Below, in pieces: positions 36,109-46,767 of a DNA stretch of 64,000 nt. How positions within the stretch are numbered: position 1 is the stretch's first letter; the number at the start of each line of letters is the position of its first letter. This DNA is from Thunnus maccoyii. Taxonomy: Eukaryota > Chordata > Actinopteri > Scombriformes > Scombridae. Location of the stretch: the NCBI RefSeq assembly GCF_910596095.1, contig NC_056540.1:27500001-27564000 (forward strand), written 5' to 3'. Made by a program: the position numbers and the translations under genes. The notes under the pieces were generated by a model. The model saw nothing but the letters and a program-made list of their open reading frames with translations. It did no database searches and was not told the origin of the DNA.

Positions 36109-37112
36109 TGGAGGACGAAGTGGAGGGCAGTGTTTATTGTTTATTGCAGTGTCCACGGAACTGTTGTTTCTGTTGGCGAACTTTAGGGTTTCCAGGAGTG
36201 GGTCTGTGATGCTTTTGAGGTGGGACAGCACAAGGCACTCAAAGGACTTCATGACCACAGAGGTCAAAGGTGATGGGTCTGTAGTCTTGAAGTTCTGCAG
36301 AGCTTATTTTTGGGGGGATGGGGATAATGGTGGAAGACTTGAAGCAGGCTGGTGCGTGGCATGTTGCCAGTGAGGTGTTGAAAGATGTCTGTGAACACTG
36401 GAGATAGCTGGTCAGTGCAATGCTTCAGGGTGGAGGGAGAGACAAACTCTGCTCTGTCTACTTTGCAGGGGTTCTGTCTCTTGAACAGCCTGTTAACATC
36501 CCTCTCCAGGATGGAGAGTCTTGTTGTGGTTGGGGAACAGGGGGGGCTCTGAGGTGGCCGGTTGAGCAGTGGCCTGGCCCCCTGTTGCAGGGAGCTGGAG
36601 ATGATAGCTGGAGTCAGGGGGTATGTGTCAGGACTGTCCTTTTGTGTTTCAGATCGACAGTAGAACTCATTCAGGTTGTTGGCCAGACATGAGTCGTTAC
36701 TGGAGTGGGGGCCTTTCAGTTTGAAGTTGGTGATCTGTTTGAGGCCCTTCCAGACAGAGGCAGAGTTGTTTTCTGAGAACTGCTGTTGATGTTTCTGCAA
36801 GTACAGTTGTTACAGCGTCTCTTACCACCTTGCTAAACTTCTATTTAGACTCTTTAAAGTCCTTGTCCCCACTCCTAAATGCTTCCTCTTTTTCCAACCT
36901 TAGCTGTCTGAGTTAAGCTGTAAACCAGGGTTTGTCATTGTTGTAACTATCCCTCTAACCCTGGTGCATGATGGTACACAGCTGTCCTCACAGAAGCTGA
37001 TGTATAATGTCACAGCCTCTGTGTACTCATCCAGACTGGTGGTAGCAGTCCTGAAAAATCCCAGTCTGTACAGTCCAGCGAAGGCAGAATGAGTTGAAAC
37101 CATGATCAGCAT
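36109..37112 (-). pseudogene. L2-like LINE, 5' part of reverse transcriptase
   Basis: The minus strand reads, from the right: YISFCEDSCVPSCTRV, then a frame-broken 'KPWFTA..LRQLRLEKEEAF', then SENNSASVWKGLKQITNFK, LANNLNEFYCR, LSILERDVNRLFKRQNPCK, LKHCTDQLSPVFTDIF and MTSVVMKSFECLVLSHLKSI. This is the linker and first third of an L2-type reverse transcriptase. It stops at 36109, at the element boundary. The remaining motifs resume at 23001, about 13.1 kb away on the same strand, with some 45-60 codons missing. Confidence 0.8.
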
Positions 37113-37231
37113 TCATATAATTGGCTGATTGCTGATCGTGTGATTGCCGTTAAATGAGGTAGATGTGTTGGGAACCCTCCCAGCATGCACTGGGACAATA
37201 TATTCATGGACTTAAGTCTGATTTTATGTGT

Positions 37232-37630
37232 GTTCCTGCATTGTTAATGCTATTATTTGGTTTTACATTGTGCTCCACAATGTCTCTACTGTCCTCACAC
37301 TTTCATCACTGTTAAACGATTAGATATTACCAGTGAATGTGGTCACATTGCGAGTGATACTGGGTGCATGATTGGTACAGTTCTTCTCACTGAACATACA
37401 AGGGACTTTTATGATAATTATATGTCTGTTATGAAAATATAACTTTATTAAAGCATCCCAAAAAGCTGCTATATTTGCTTTAACATGTTTCAACAAGTGA
37501 GTTCTGCAGTTAATAACTTAATAGATTTTAGTGTTTCAAATGTCAAATTAAATGTCATATGTCCTGGCTCCACTGGTCTTTTAACAGTCAGAATCTTTTA
37601 GTTGGGTTTATGTCTTTTGCTCAGAGTATC
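37232..37630 (+). repeat. Repeat family copy 1
   Basis: It shares 'tgctccacaat' plus 'cacactttcatcac' and 'atgtcaaattaaatgtcata' plus 'tgtcctggctcca' with the copy at 40420-41010, in the same order and orientation. This copy is not interrupted by the MITE seen in copy 2. Confidence 0.6.
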
Positions 37631-39835
37631 TCAAACTAAATTCCTTTTTGCATAAACTTTCATTTTGTTGTATATTTTTTCACATATGAGTATAGGTAAC
37701 TAACTATAAAATTAAAGGATAATAATTACACCAATGGATCATAATGATTTGTCACTAACCTGCACGTTCTTACCTACAATCATAATTACATCAACATTCT
37801 TTCATTATAAATATTAGAAAGTGAGATGTAGCGATTATATCTACTTTGGTTATTAAATTTACACTCGTTATGATAAAAAGGGGCATCACCTCCTTTAATC
37901 TGGAGGAAATCATTTAATCAATTATTGAATCTCATAAACTGAAGCCATAAGTTCTCAAGCACATTGACCTGTAGTACTCTGCTTTAAAGAAACTTTCATA
38001 GGCAACAACTTGGAGATAAATGACAATTTATTTATGACTAAATGGGTTAACTAATGAATAAATGAGGTAATAACATGAACAGGTATTGGGAAAATCAAAT
38101 AGGGTGAATGCAATGAAATTTTGTATGGCAAGTTGAAATGGATTGCTTAGCATTGATGAAGGATAGTGACATGTGATAACTGTTGGATTGCTGAACGTGA
38201 AGGTAAAACTAATCACTTCCTTAAAGATTTGCAATAAGATTCAGAGAATTAACGACACCAACTCTTGACCACAAGGCAGGAAACCAGCAGGAAAGGATTC
38301 AGCCTACTTTTCACTGTGGTGTCCTCAGATGACCCAGCAGTGACTTAGCATGTTGATCTCAGCTGACTCCCAGATGCAAAAGATGCAGAAACAAAAGATG
38401 GCGGAAGCACTCAGGGACACTCTCCCAAGGGATCAGAAGTAAGAAGGGATTTTGGTGTCAGTCGGTTTTATCTGTTCAGAGCTGGCAGGGCGTTTTGGGA
38501 GGAGGGCCAATTTTCTGCACTAAAAAAAAGTGACACACCTAAATCCTTTGTCTAGAAGACACCATAGTCTTTCTTTGATTAACTGAAATTCAATTTAGTG
38601 TTTAACATCTTATATTAACAGTACTGCATTTCACATTTCCACTAATTCACCATGGCTCATGTACAAGAGATCGTAAGACCTGAATTACCTGGTAGCATAT
38701 ATCACCCAACATTCAATGAAAAACAGTAAATGTTAAAAAATACTTAATCTGGCTACACAATGACTATGTTCTGTACTACCATAGTCCTTTACTATTTCTA
38801 TCAAAATTAATTCCTCATACAAAAGGTTGAACAGCAATTTCAGTTTCAATAAACTATAGCAAATTACCTAAACAGACCTGCTTTCTCATTGATTAACCAT
38901 TAAGATTTCCACATTAAACAATCCTCACTATTTTAACTATCGAACACAGAAATGTCCAATATTATAGTAAATATAAAGGTTAGAACAACACAATAAAAAT
39001 AAATGCAGATACATAAACATGCATACTATTTCTGCTAGAGCACTGAAGGGTAGTATGGTTACACAGCAATTCAAGGCACTTACATTAAGATTAATTTGGT
39101 CAATCTTTACAGTAGAGCGACCAAAGTTGGACTCTTCTGATGTAAAAAGACTTTGTGATCCGCATTATCTGGCTTACAAAATGATTGAATTCTTAATTCA
39201 CATTATCCAAACTTAGCTTAAAGAAAGGGACTAATATAATGATATAACTTCAGAGGAATACAGTCATTTTTATGGTAGAATGTGTTCTACATCCATATCG
39301 AAGGCTGAATTCAAACATGTACCCTCCGGACCTGTGGCCAAAGCCCTTGTGGACTTCAGTTGTATGTACCGTGATGTGTTCACCGTCATCAAATCAAGTC
39401 TGCAAGGGCGATGGGCCACAAGGGGAGAAAAATGCACTCTGAGACGAACTTAAAACCTCAAGTGCTTCCACAGAGATAAATTGAAATTCTTGACCCTGTA
39501 AACTCATTTCAAAGTGTTTTTCTGAATGGTTCTTAATGGTTCTGATATGTGCCGCTCTGCTGCTTTGCACTCAACAAATCTGGTCAGAATGCTCAGCGAG
39601 ATTTTCCCTTTACATGAACTGCTAAACAGAGCTATTATATTCACATTCAATTCTCAACTGAGGACCTTCACATTGTACATGGACAAACACCAACCTTTGC
39701 CTGTCTAGTTCAGCAGATTATAATAAAGAAATCCAAGTTATTAAGCCCATAGGCCTATTATTCTGTGTGTATATTATACCTCCCTACATCACAACAAAAG
39801 TGAAAAAAGTCATGAAAAGTAAATATTTTACACAG

Positions 39836-39889
<54 letters not shown>

Positions 39890-39914
39890 GTTGTTGTTGT
39901 TGTTGTTGTTGTTG
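39836..39914. repeat. Compound (ATT)n(GTT)n microsatellite
   Basis: About 17 ATT units are followed by about 9 GTT units, then a degenerate ATT tail. Confidence 0.95.
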
Positions 39915-40344
39915 TTTTTTATTATTGATAATAATAATTATTAGTATTCTTTACATCATCACTTTATAGCCTGTTGCTGTGGGATTATGGGTAATTTTCC
40001 GAGCTAAGTCTGGTGAAGTCTGCACCCCAAGCGGCCCCCGCTGGCAGGGTCTTTGAGGACTTGTTGAATTGTGGGTTCAGACAGCCTTTAGCACTAGCAG
40101 ACTTCCTGGGAATGCGCCCACAAAGTCTGCAAGTCTGCAAGTGCGGTGAAGTCCGGACATCTGGATTCAACCAAAGAATCCCTCCAGAGACAGAGAAAGA
40201 AGGAGAAAGGGTTGGATGTGTTTGGGTGTGTGGATACAGCTGGGGTCCTTGAGGTTGTTTGAGCCATTGTGATAGCCTGCAAGGTATCAAACCTGACACC
40301 TTTACTGGGGAGGTGAAAAGTCAGTTTCTTCGAACGACCAAAAA

Positions 40345-40413
40345 AACCCACACTCATGTCAAATCGTCATTATTGTTATCGGGATAACTTGGTTATCCAC
40401 GTACGAAGAATGA
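40345..40413 (+). repeat. Direct repeat copy A with internal palindrome
   Basis: It shares 'actcatgtcaaatcgtcat' and 'taacttggttatccacgtac' plus 'gaagaa' with 41159-41221. It contains GGATAACTTGGTTATCC (40382-40398), two perfect 7-bp arms around TTG. Confidence 0.7.
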
Positions 40414-40419
40414 GGCCTT

Positions 40420-41010
40420 GCATTGTTACTGCTGTTATTTTGTTCTACATTTTGCTCCACAATATTTGTACTGTTTCCACACTTTCATCACACTCAATGA
40501 AACCTTTAAAAACTTAAGAAAGTACCTTTTAAAGGTGCAGTGTGTAGAATTTAGTGGCATCTAACAGAACAGACTTGGCAGAAATGGAATATAATAATAT
40601 TCAGTATTCAGTAAGTATGTTTTAATTAGTGAGGGAGCGGGTCCTCTTCCACGGAGCCCGCTATGTTGTACTGCTGTGCTTCTATGGGAGCCTAGAACAG
40701 ACAAACCAAACACTGTCTCTAGAGAGGGCCTTTTGAGTTTTTTGTGGTTTTTGTGGCCACTGTAGGTTCTCCTACATGCTTGGGAGGAGAAGGCGAGGGG
40801 TATTCAGTTTGTTGCAATCTGCAACCTCACCGCTAGATGCCACTAAATCCTGCACACTGCACCTTCAATTGCTTAAACAACTTTCAGCAAAGTGAGTTAT
40901 ACAATTAATCAAGTTTTAGTGTTCAAATGTCAAATTAAATGCCATATGTCCTGACTCCATTGGTCCCTTAACAGTAAGAATGTTTTAGGTGAGTTTATAT
41001 CTTCTCTGAA
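40420..41010 (+). repeat. Repeat family copy 2, interrupted by a MITE
   Basis: The same family as 37232-37630. The left portion (to about 40515) and right portion (from about 40870) flank the MITE at 40532-40865, so the MITE inserted into an existing copy. Confidence 0.55.
40532..40865. mobile_element. MITE with 32-bp near-perfect inverted ends
   Basis: The ends are AAGGTGCAGTGTGTAGAATT and, on the reverse strand, AAGGTGCAGTGTGCAGGATT, each continuing TAGTGGCATCTA, with two mismatches in 32 bases. It is 334 bp long and non-coding. This is a familiar abundant teleost MITE. The superfamily is not determined because no clean target-site duplication is visible. Confidence 0.85.
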
Positions 41011-41158
41011 AATGAGTTCATGTGTGGGGTTCACCATAAAACATCTTGGTCATGATCCAGCTAACTGTCAATAAGCTTGCACTCTAGCAGGTTTGGGCCA
41101 AGGACTTGTTGCTATGACAACAGTTCCAGATTCCAGACAGCTTTGAAGATCCAAAATA

Positions 41159-41221
41159 TCCAGACTCATGTCAAATCGTCATAATCTGGATAACTTGGTT
41201 ATCCACGTACGAAGAACTGGG
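41159..41221 (+). repeat. Direct repeat copy B with internal palindrome
   Basis: Second copy of the 40345-40413 unit. The GGATAACTTGGTTATCC palindrome is at 41188-41204. The two copies are about 810 bp apart in the same orientation. Confidence 0.7.
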
Positions 41222-43692
41222 CCCTGTTGATAACAGGCAAAAGATAATTTTATGAAATCACAACCAAATAGTCTGTGCATCTGTAACAAATAGCAGTGAT
41301 CAAACCTAAACATCATGTTTTGTTGTCAGTCCCTTGATATAACAGAGCAAGCTTCATTTTAAGAGCTACGATTTTCTGCTGCCATTAAATGATCATACTG
41401 GGAGACATTCATTTAAGAGGCAGAGATAAGCCCTCAGTAGACCAGAATGCAACGCAGCTAGAGGACAACTTGTGTTTTAAAGATGAGGTGCAGCCATGAT
41501 CATACAAATGTCCTGGTATTCAAAGACTGTGTCGCTCTTTATAAGCTCATACATTCACAGATACATGCACCCTCTTCTCTACTCCTTTGAGGTTTTTTAA
41601 AAAGCTAAACATTGTGGGAAAGGTAGGAATTTGCTTCATAAAGATTATGAAAATGGTCATGGAAGGTAATGTGAAAAAAATGGTGAACAAGTATCTTGGC
41701 ATTGATCTTTTTTCTTAATGTGTAGAGTATATTATTAGCAGCTATGTCTTCTCTCTAGGACAATTACACTGTTGATTAATGTTTACCTGCTCATTAAGCA
41801 GGTGAATATTAATGTTGGATTAACAGAAACTGTAAATGCAACTGTAAATACAATATTTTAGATCTGTTCTTTTCCTCCTTCTTTACCGGGATTTTGAACA
41901 TTAAACATTTAAGCTTTATGTAATCAATTCACTTAATATATAGTCTGGATTTGATCTGTCTGCTCTGTATTCATCACTATGTATGTTTTTGATTCAAAGC
42001 CTGACATGACGTGCCTTTTTCACGCAGCAGGTTTCCTGAGTTATCTGCATGATTTAGCTGAGTAAAACCTGGAGTGCCGTTAAAATCCTGGAACATGAAC
42101 AAATGTATGGATTCTTGGCTACACTCAGCAAAGTTGTCCTGAGCCCTCAGTAGGAACAGACCTCAGTCCTGTTGTTGGGTAGACTTTAAATGCAGGATGG
42201 TTTGATGGAGCTTTGGCAACACCAAGTGGAACATGTTGAGTACAGCAACAACACTCAGTCTTTATTAGGGAATGTGTTTCATTAGCAGTTCAAATTCCCC
42301 TCAGCCCTTGGTATTACGTAATAACATACGTCACACGGAGGCCACTTGGAAAGGAAGAGGGAAAGTGGGTGGGCAATGAGTGCTGGATTTAAATGGAATG
42401 CACTTGCCCTTGTAGTCAGTAGCCACAATGGATCGTCTGCAGTTATGCACAGCGCTTTATTGTGCCATTTCCCATTTCAGTTCATGATTACATTAGGCCC
42501 ACATCGGCATTTGGTAAATAGGCTCATAATCCACCATCCCCTATTGTGGGGTTGGTTGTCCCTGTGTTATTTTAATGGGGATTTTTTTTAAAAAATGGAG
42601 GCAAAATGAAAATGAATTTAAAAAGTTTAATTTCGTGTTGAATGTTCAAAAATGTGACAACCAACCACGAAGAGAATGTGACAAGAATCCCCAACTGGGT
42701 TTTTTTTTTTGCTACCGGCAAAGCTAACAACCACATGTGGCTAAGAAAAAAATTATCTAAACAATAGCTCTCTCCTCATACTTTTTAATGGTAATAATTG
42801 CTTTATTATAAACCCATTGTGTAAAAGCCTAGAAGAGAAATACCGCATACCGGATATTCTCTCACTTCAATATCAAGTGTGTTACCTCCTGAAATGACCT
42901 TGTAGTTGACCTCTGACCCCTATTCTGAAAATGTCTTAACAGTGCCCTCTAGGGAGCTACATCTCAATGAATGTGACAACCAACCCTGTTCTCCCCTACA
43001 ATATTGGAAATAATTAGTTATATTAGGGAAAACTATATAGCCAACATCCTAACTGTGTTACAGTAATTCAAGTGTATAGTAATTGCAATGAGTTAGATTA
43101 TGATTAATTCCAGGTGTAATCAATGAGATTATGTAGTAACATGAAGCTGTATGCAGAGCTGGACATTAACTTTTTTTGCTCACCAGCCACTGTGGCTAGT
43201 GGTTTTCCAAAGTAACTAGCCACTCAGCATTTTCACAAGCCACAATTATGTTGTTGGGAAATTACATTTTATTTTATTAAAATTGAATAGGGTGTGCTAC
43301 AATTTATTTGAAGAACTAGATTTACAATCCTTTAAATGTAAATGACCACTGTAAACACCCAAATAACAACTACATAAAATGTATAACACTATAGTCATCA
43401 AATATTCAGCTCTGATAAGGTTGTGCGCAAAGATCCTTTTGTATGAAAACATGCAACCGATTAAGACAAAGACTTAAAAAGAGTAGCTTTGTATTGCATA
43501 TAATAAAAGTGGTGCAGGGGTGTAGAAGATTAATTGAAAAGATAAAAACTAAACTGAAAAAACCTAAATAGAGAAAAACTTTGTATATTTAAATATTTAT
43601 TGACAACAACAGTAAATAATACAAATAGAAGAAATCTCTGCAATATAGAGCAAATTCTTTTTGTCTATTCAGTTGTTTCCTGATTCAGCTAG

Positions 43693-43735
<43 letters not shown>
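43693..43735. repeat. (GT)n(GA)n microsatellite
   Basis: A pure GT run switches directly to a pure GA run. Confidence 0.95.
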
Positions 43736-44192
43736 GTTTATATCCTCAGAAGTGTTACACACCACTGCTGAATTCTACCCGCATTTGGCAGGTGCTGTCA
43801 AGCCCAGATTGTAAGTCACTTTGAGTAAAAGCATCTGCTAAATGAATGTAATGTAATGTGTTATAGTTTACTTATTATTCAAAAGCATGTAAGATGGTGA
43901 CATTTATTTTTCCCACTGGAACAAGGCTACAATATGTTGCTTTCTAATTTCAAAAATGAAAGGAAAGCAGGTACTAATGACCACTGTCATAGATTCTAAC
44001 TATGTCAGTGGCATCATATTGATTTTATTCTGTCTTTCCAGACCTATCCGTTATACTGTAGTGGACACTTCAGTACCATTGCTGTAGTTGTATTTTGATG
44101 GTGTGGATGACCTGAAGATGGATTTCTGGCTCACACATGGTGCTGTGAATATGTTGATGGCACAAGTATGCACTGACAAGACCCATGGCTGA

Positions 44193-45106
44193 GAACCTGA
44201 GCTGGAGATTCTCATCTTCCTTTATTGGCTGGCTCATGGGGCATCCTACAGTGTGGTTTGCTGTGCCTTTGCTGTTCCAAAGACCAGCATCTTCCGTGCT
44301 GTCCATGAGGTGGCTCAGAAGATAGAGGACAAGAGGAAACGCTGTATCCAATTCCCCAAGCCCCATGAGTTGGATGTGGTTGGACAAGGCTTTGCTGCAC
44401 TAGCACAGCAAGGTGCCTTTAAAACCTATGTGGGTGCAATTGATGGGTGCCACATAAGGATCAAGGCACCTGCAGGTCCTGCCTCGAAAGACTATCTGAA
44501 CAGGAAGCTGTTTCATTCCATCCAGCTCCAGGCAGTCTGTGACAGTAGTGGCGAGTTTTTAGATAATTTCGCAGGATACCCAGGATCAGTCCACTACACA
44601 AGAGTGCTCAAAAACAGCTCTTTCCACACAGATCTGTTGTACCCTCCTGCAGGTTACTTCCTTGTAGGGGATGGTGGGTACCCCTGCATGGAGCAGCCAG
44701 TCTGCATCCTAACACTCTATAGCGAACCACTTTGGCATGATGAAAACAAGGTGCTACAGCATTTTCTTCAAGGCCCTGGAGGTGGACCCTACATTTGTAC
44801 TTCCAATAATAACCTGCTGTGCAGCCCTCCATAACATCTGCTCGGGCTTTGGGGACATTGTACAGGACACATGGAGGGACAATGTGGATCAAGCCCCTTG
44901 TGCTGTTGCAGTCAGTGGTGCAAGGTCTGGGGATCATCATTACTGTCTTTTTTAACCACCTATAGTGTGACTTTTTATTTTCTCTAATCGAGAATAATAT
45001 GTCTTCTCTCTTTCTCTCATAGGTCAGTGGTGCAGCAAGGGGAAGCACACTGGCAGGCCACATCTCTGCACCAGCCCAGCAGCTGCTGGACCATGATTAT
45101 TTATAA
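44193..45106 (+). pseudogene. PIF/Harbinger (HARBI1-like) transposase relic
   Basis: The open frame from about 44193 reads EILIFLYWLAHGASYSVVCC, FAVPKTSIFRAVHEVAQKI and onward. GAIDGCHIRIKAP (around 44436) carries the first catalytic Asp and FLVGDGGYPC (around 44661) the second. This is the DDE_Tnp_4/HARBI1 fold order. After 'TLYSEP' (about 44727) the frame shifts and resumes as MMKTRCYSIFFKALEVDPTF and ITCCAALHNIC, so the stretch that should carry the third acidic residue is lost. A second segment (about 45024-45106) reads VSGAARGSTLAGHISAPAQQ and ends LLDHDYL-stop. The transposase is inactive. Upstream of 44193 the frame is broken. Confidence 0.85.
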
Positions 45107-45289
45107 CTGGAACACATATAAATAGTTGCAATGTTGTCTTATTTTTTTGGGTTCATCTCAAAATATTTGGACAAAGGCAAAAGAAAAGTCTGTCTGTGGA
45201 CATATTATTTGATCACTAATAACAAAAAAAAAAAAAAAAACAACCTTCAAAATGAATTCATCTCCATTGGATACAAAAAAAAGATTAAT

Positions 45290-45690
45290 ATTTTCTCAAA
45301 CATTCTTTCAAATAATTGAATTACCCTCTCATTCTGAGCCTCAAGGCGTGTGTATCTGCCCTCTTCTTGTTCCCCTTATTGGAGTACAGCTTGCAGAAGT
45401 GGATCTATTCTACCATGCTTTGAAGGTCGGCTATACGTTTCCCTCACCGGAAGCAGACTTGGCCCCTCATTCCTGTCTGGCTTAGGCTGCGGGGATGGGG
45501 TCTGGCTAGGTGGTGGAGGTGGGGTTCCCCCCTCACACAGGATTTCAAGAGGCCCCGGCACACAGCTGGCTGTGTTGGGTTGGTCTTCCCCTGTGCATGA
45601 GGCAATGAGCACTGGAGGAGTTATGATGATCTTAAGCCAACTGCCTCATGCGTCAGGGGAAACCACTGCCAGCTGCCAGCGGGGGCCTCT
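45290..45690 (-). pseudogene. Harbinger second protein (MYB/SANT-like) relic
   Basis: On the minus strand a proline-rich linker (GGTPPPPPSQTPSPQPKP) is followed by SRPSKHGRIDPLLQAVLQ, an in-frame stop, then GEQEEGRYTRLEAQNERVIQ and LFE. The Glu/Arg-rich C-terminal helix after a Pro-rich linker is typical of the MYB/SANT-like DNA-binding partner encoded by Harbinger elements. It lies tail-to-tail with the transposase relic, which supports a two-gene element. The DNA-binding half is not recognisable. Confidence 0.5.
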
Positions 45691-46021
45691 CACTGATTAA
45701 CTGACGGGAGTAGCACACCAAAATTTTCAGTCCATCTTAATATTTTCTGACATTTTGTAGACCAAAGAATAAATTGATTAATTAAGAAAATAATTTGCTG
45801 ATTAATTAACCACGTAATAAAGATTTTAAACGAAATAGAAATCTGTATAATTTTCATAGTCTTTGGATTCATAGAGAAACAAAGCAGGTCAATGTACTGT
45901 TTTACCACCTTTGTGAATACAAAATTAGTATTTTTACCTGTAAATTTGCCTTTATTAATATGAAATAAAAATAACATAGTATGGCTTCTTCCGGGACAAT
46001 AAAATAAAATAAAATAAAATA

Positions 46022-46130
46022 AGGCAAGGCAAATTTATTTATATAGCGCATTTGATACCCAGAAGCAACCCAAAGTACTTTACAGAGTACACAGGCAAAA
46101 GAACAAAACAAATGATAAAAACAATAAAAG
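46022..46130 (+). repeat. Teleost 'tttatttatatagcgc' repeat
   Basis: Begins 'aaggcaaggcaaatttattt' followed by 'atatagcgcatttgataccc', a motif found at the start of an abundant fish retroposon-derived repeat (recalled, not searched). Confidence 0.6.
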
Positions 46131-46510
46131 CAAACAAGCAAAAGTACACAGAATAAAAACAATAAAACATACAAGCAAATAAATTTGACAAGATCAACTT
46201 GTAGGAGCAGGCTGAATTATAAAATTGAAATAAAATAAAAATATTTAAATATATAGTGAATAAATAAGTACATTAAAATAAAATAACGGAAGTTTTATGT
46301 TTCCAAAAAATGTAATTAGAATAATTATTTATTGTTATTATGTATTGCAATTATTTTAGAGACTTAAAAAGGTAAAATTATTAAGGAACAGAGAAAATAA
46401 TGTTGTTGTTTTTTTCTTTCTTTCTTTTTTTGAAAAAACGACATTTGTGAATAAAAAACTAAATCTGTTAAACTTAAACGGTTGAATCCACCTCGTTGAC
46501 TTCATTATCA

Positions 46511-46560
46511 TGACGTTGTTTATCATGACGTTGTTTACTATGACGTTGCATAGAGTGACG
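46511..46560 (+). promoter_or_regulatory. Four phased TGACG (CRE/ATF-type) sites
   Basis: TGACG occurs at 46511, 46526, 46541 and 46556, exactly 15 bp apart. The first three are TGACGTTG in a nearly identical 15-bp unit and the fourth is TGACGCGG. They end 18 bp before the tapt1 ATG, so they lie in the core promoter or the 5' UTR. TGACG is the half-site of CREB/ATF factors. Confidence 0.6.
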
Positions 46561-46574
46561 CGGCTGCCAAAGTA

Positions 46575-46584
46575 AAGATGGCGG
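46575..46584 (+). promoter_or_regulatory. YY1-type motif overlapping the tapt1 start codon
   Basis: AAGATGGCGG matches the YY1 consensus, and its ATG is the tapt1 initiation codon. YY1 sites at this position are a recognised arrangement in TATA-less vertebrate housekeeping promoters with short 5' UTRs. Confidence 0.55.
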
Positions 46585-46767
46585 ACTTATCGGGGACCGA
46601 GCTGTCAGAAGAGAAAGAAGCAGAAATTGAGCTCAAGAAAAGACAAAAACGACCGTGGGAGGATTTGCACAAGTCGGGCAAAATCAGTATAACCCCAGCA
46701 CTGCCGGAAACGTTGGGATTTTACGATATAAGTGCTGTCAGGAGGGAGCAGCGGGAGCTGTCAGCAG
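46578..46767 (+). CDS. tapt1: tapt1 exon 1
   Basis: ATG in AAGATGGCG, then MADLSGTELSEEKEAEIELK, a Lys/Glu-rich leader, and PALPETLGFYDISAVRREQR before the donor CAG|GTAAAC (phase 1). The ETLGFY motif matches the conserved part just before the membrane core in TAPT1. The leader is species-variable. The next exon completes an Asp codon. Confidence 0.9.

Larger units (their letters stand above)
37113..44192. other. Repeat-rich intergenic sequence
   Basis: No gene was recognised. The region contains two copies of one repeat family (37232-37630 and 40420-41010), a compound ATT/GTT microsatellite, 63-bp direct repeats and a MITE. There are also segments built of 'gtctgcaag' and 'ggtgaagtc' words (about 39320-39470 and 39990-40170) that look like MITE fragments. 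I see nothing in 37630-39300 or 41230-43140. Confidence 0.6.
45107..46510. other. Repeat-rich upstream region of tapt1
   Basis: Contains the Harbinger second-gene relic, an (AAAAT)n run at about 46000-46020 and a common teleost repeat ('aaatttatttatatagcgca') at 46022-46130, then AT-rich sequence. No gene was seen on either strand. Confidence 0.6.

Noticed and set aside
36420..36692. Plus-strand frame opposite the LINE
   Set aside because: Shadow of the minus-strand reverse transcriptase.
40382..40398. Palindrome as a loxP-type site
   Set aside because: Shares only ATAACTT by chance; arms, spacer and length do not fit a loxP site.
44724..44726. Glu in 'SEP' as the transposase catalytic acidic residue
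   Set aside because: By position it corresponds to the conserved '(R/K)EP' after TPY, not the later Glu before the FGMMKTR block, which is missing here.
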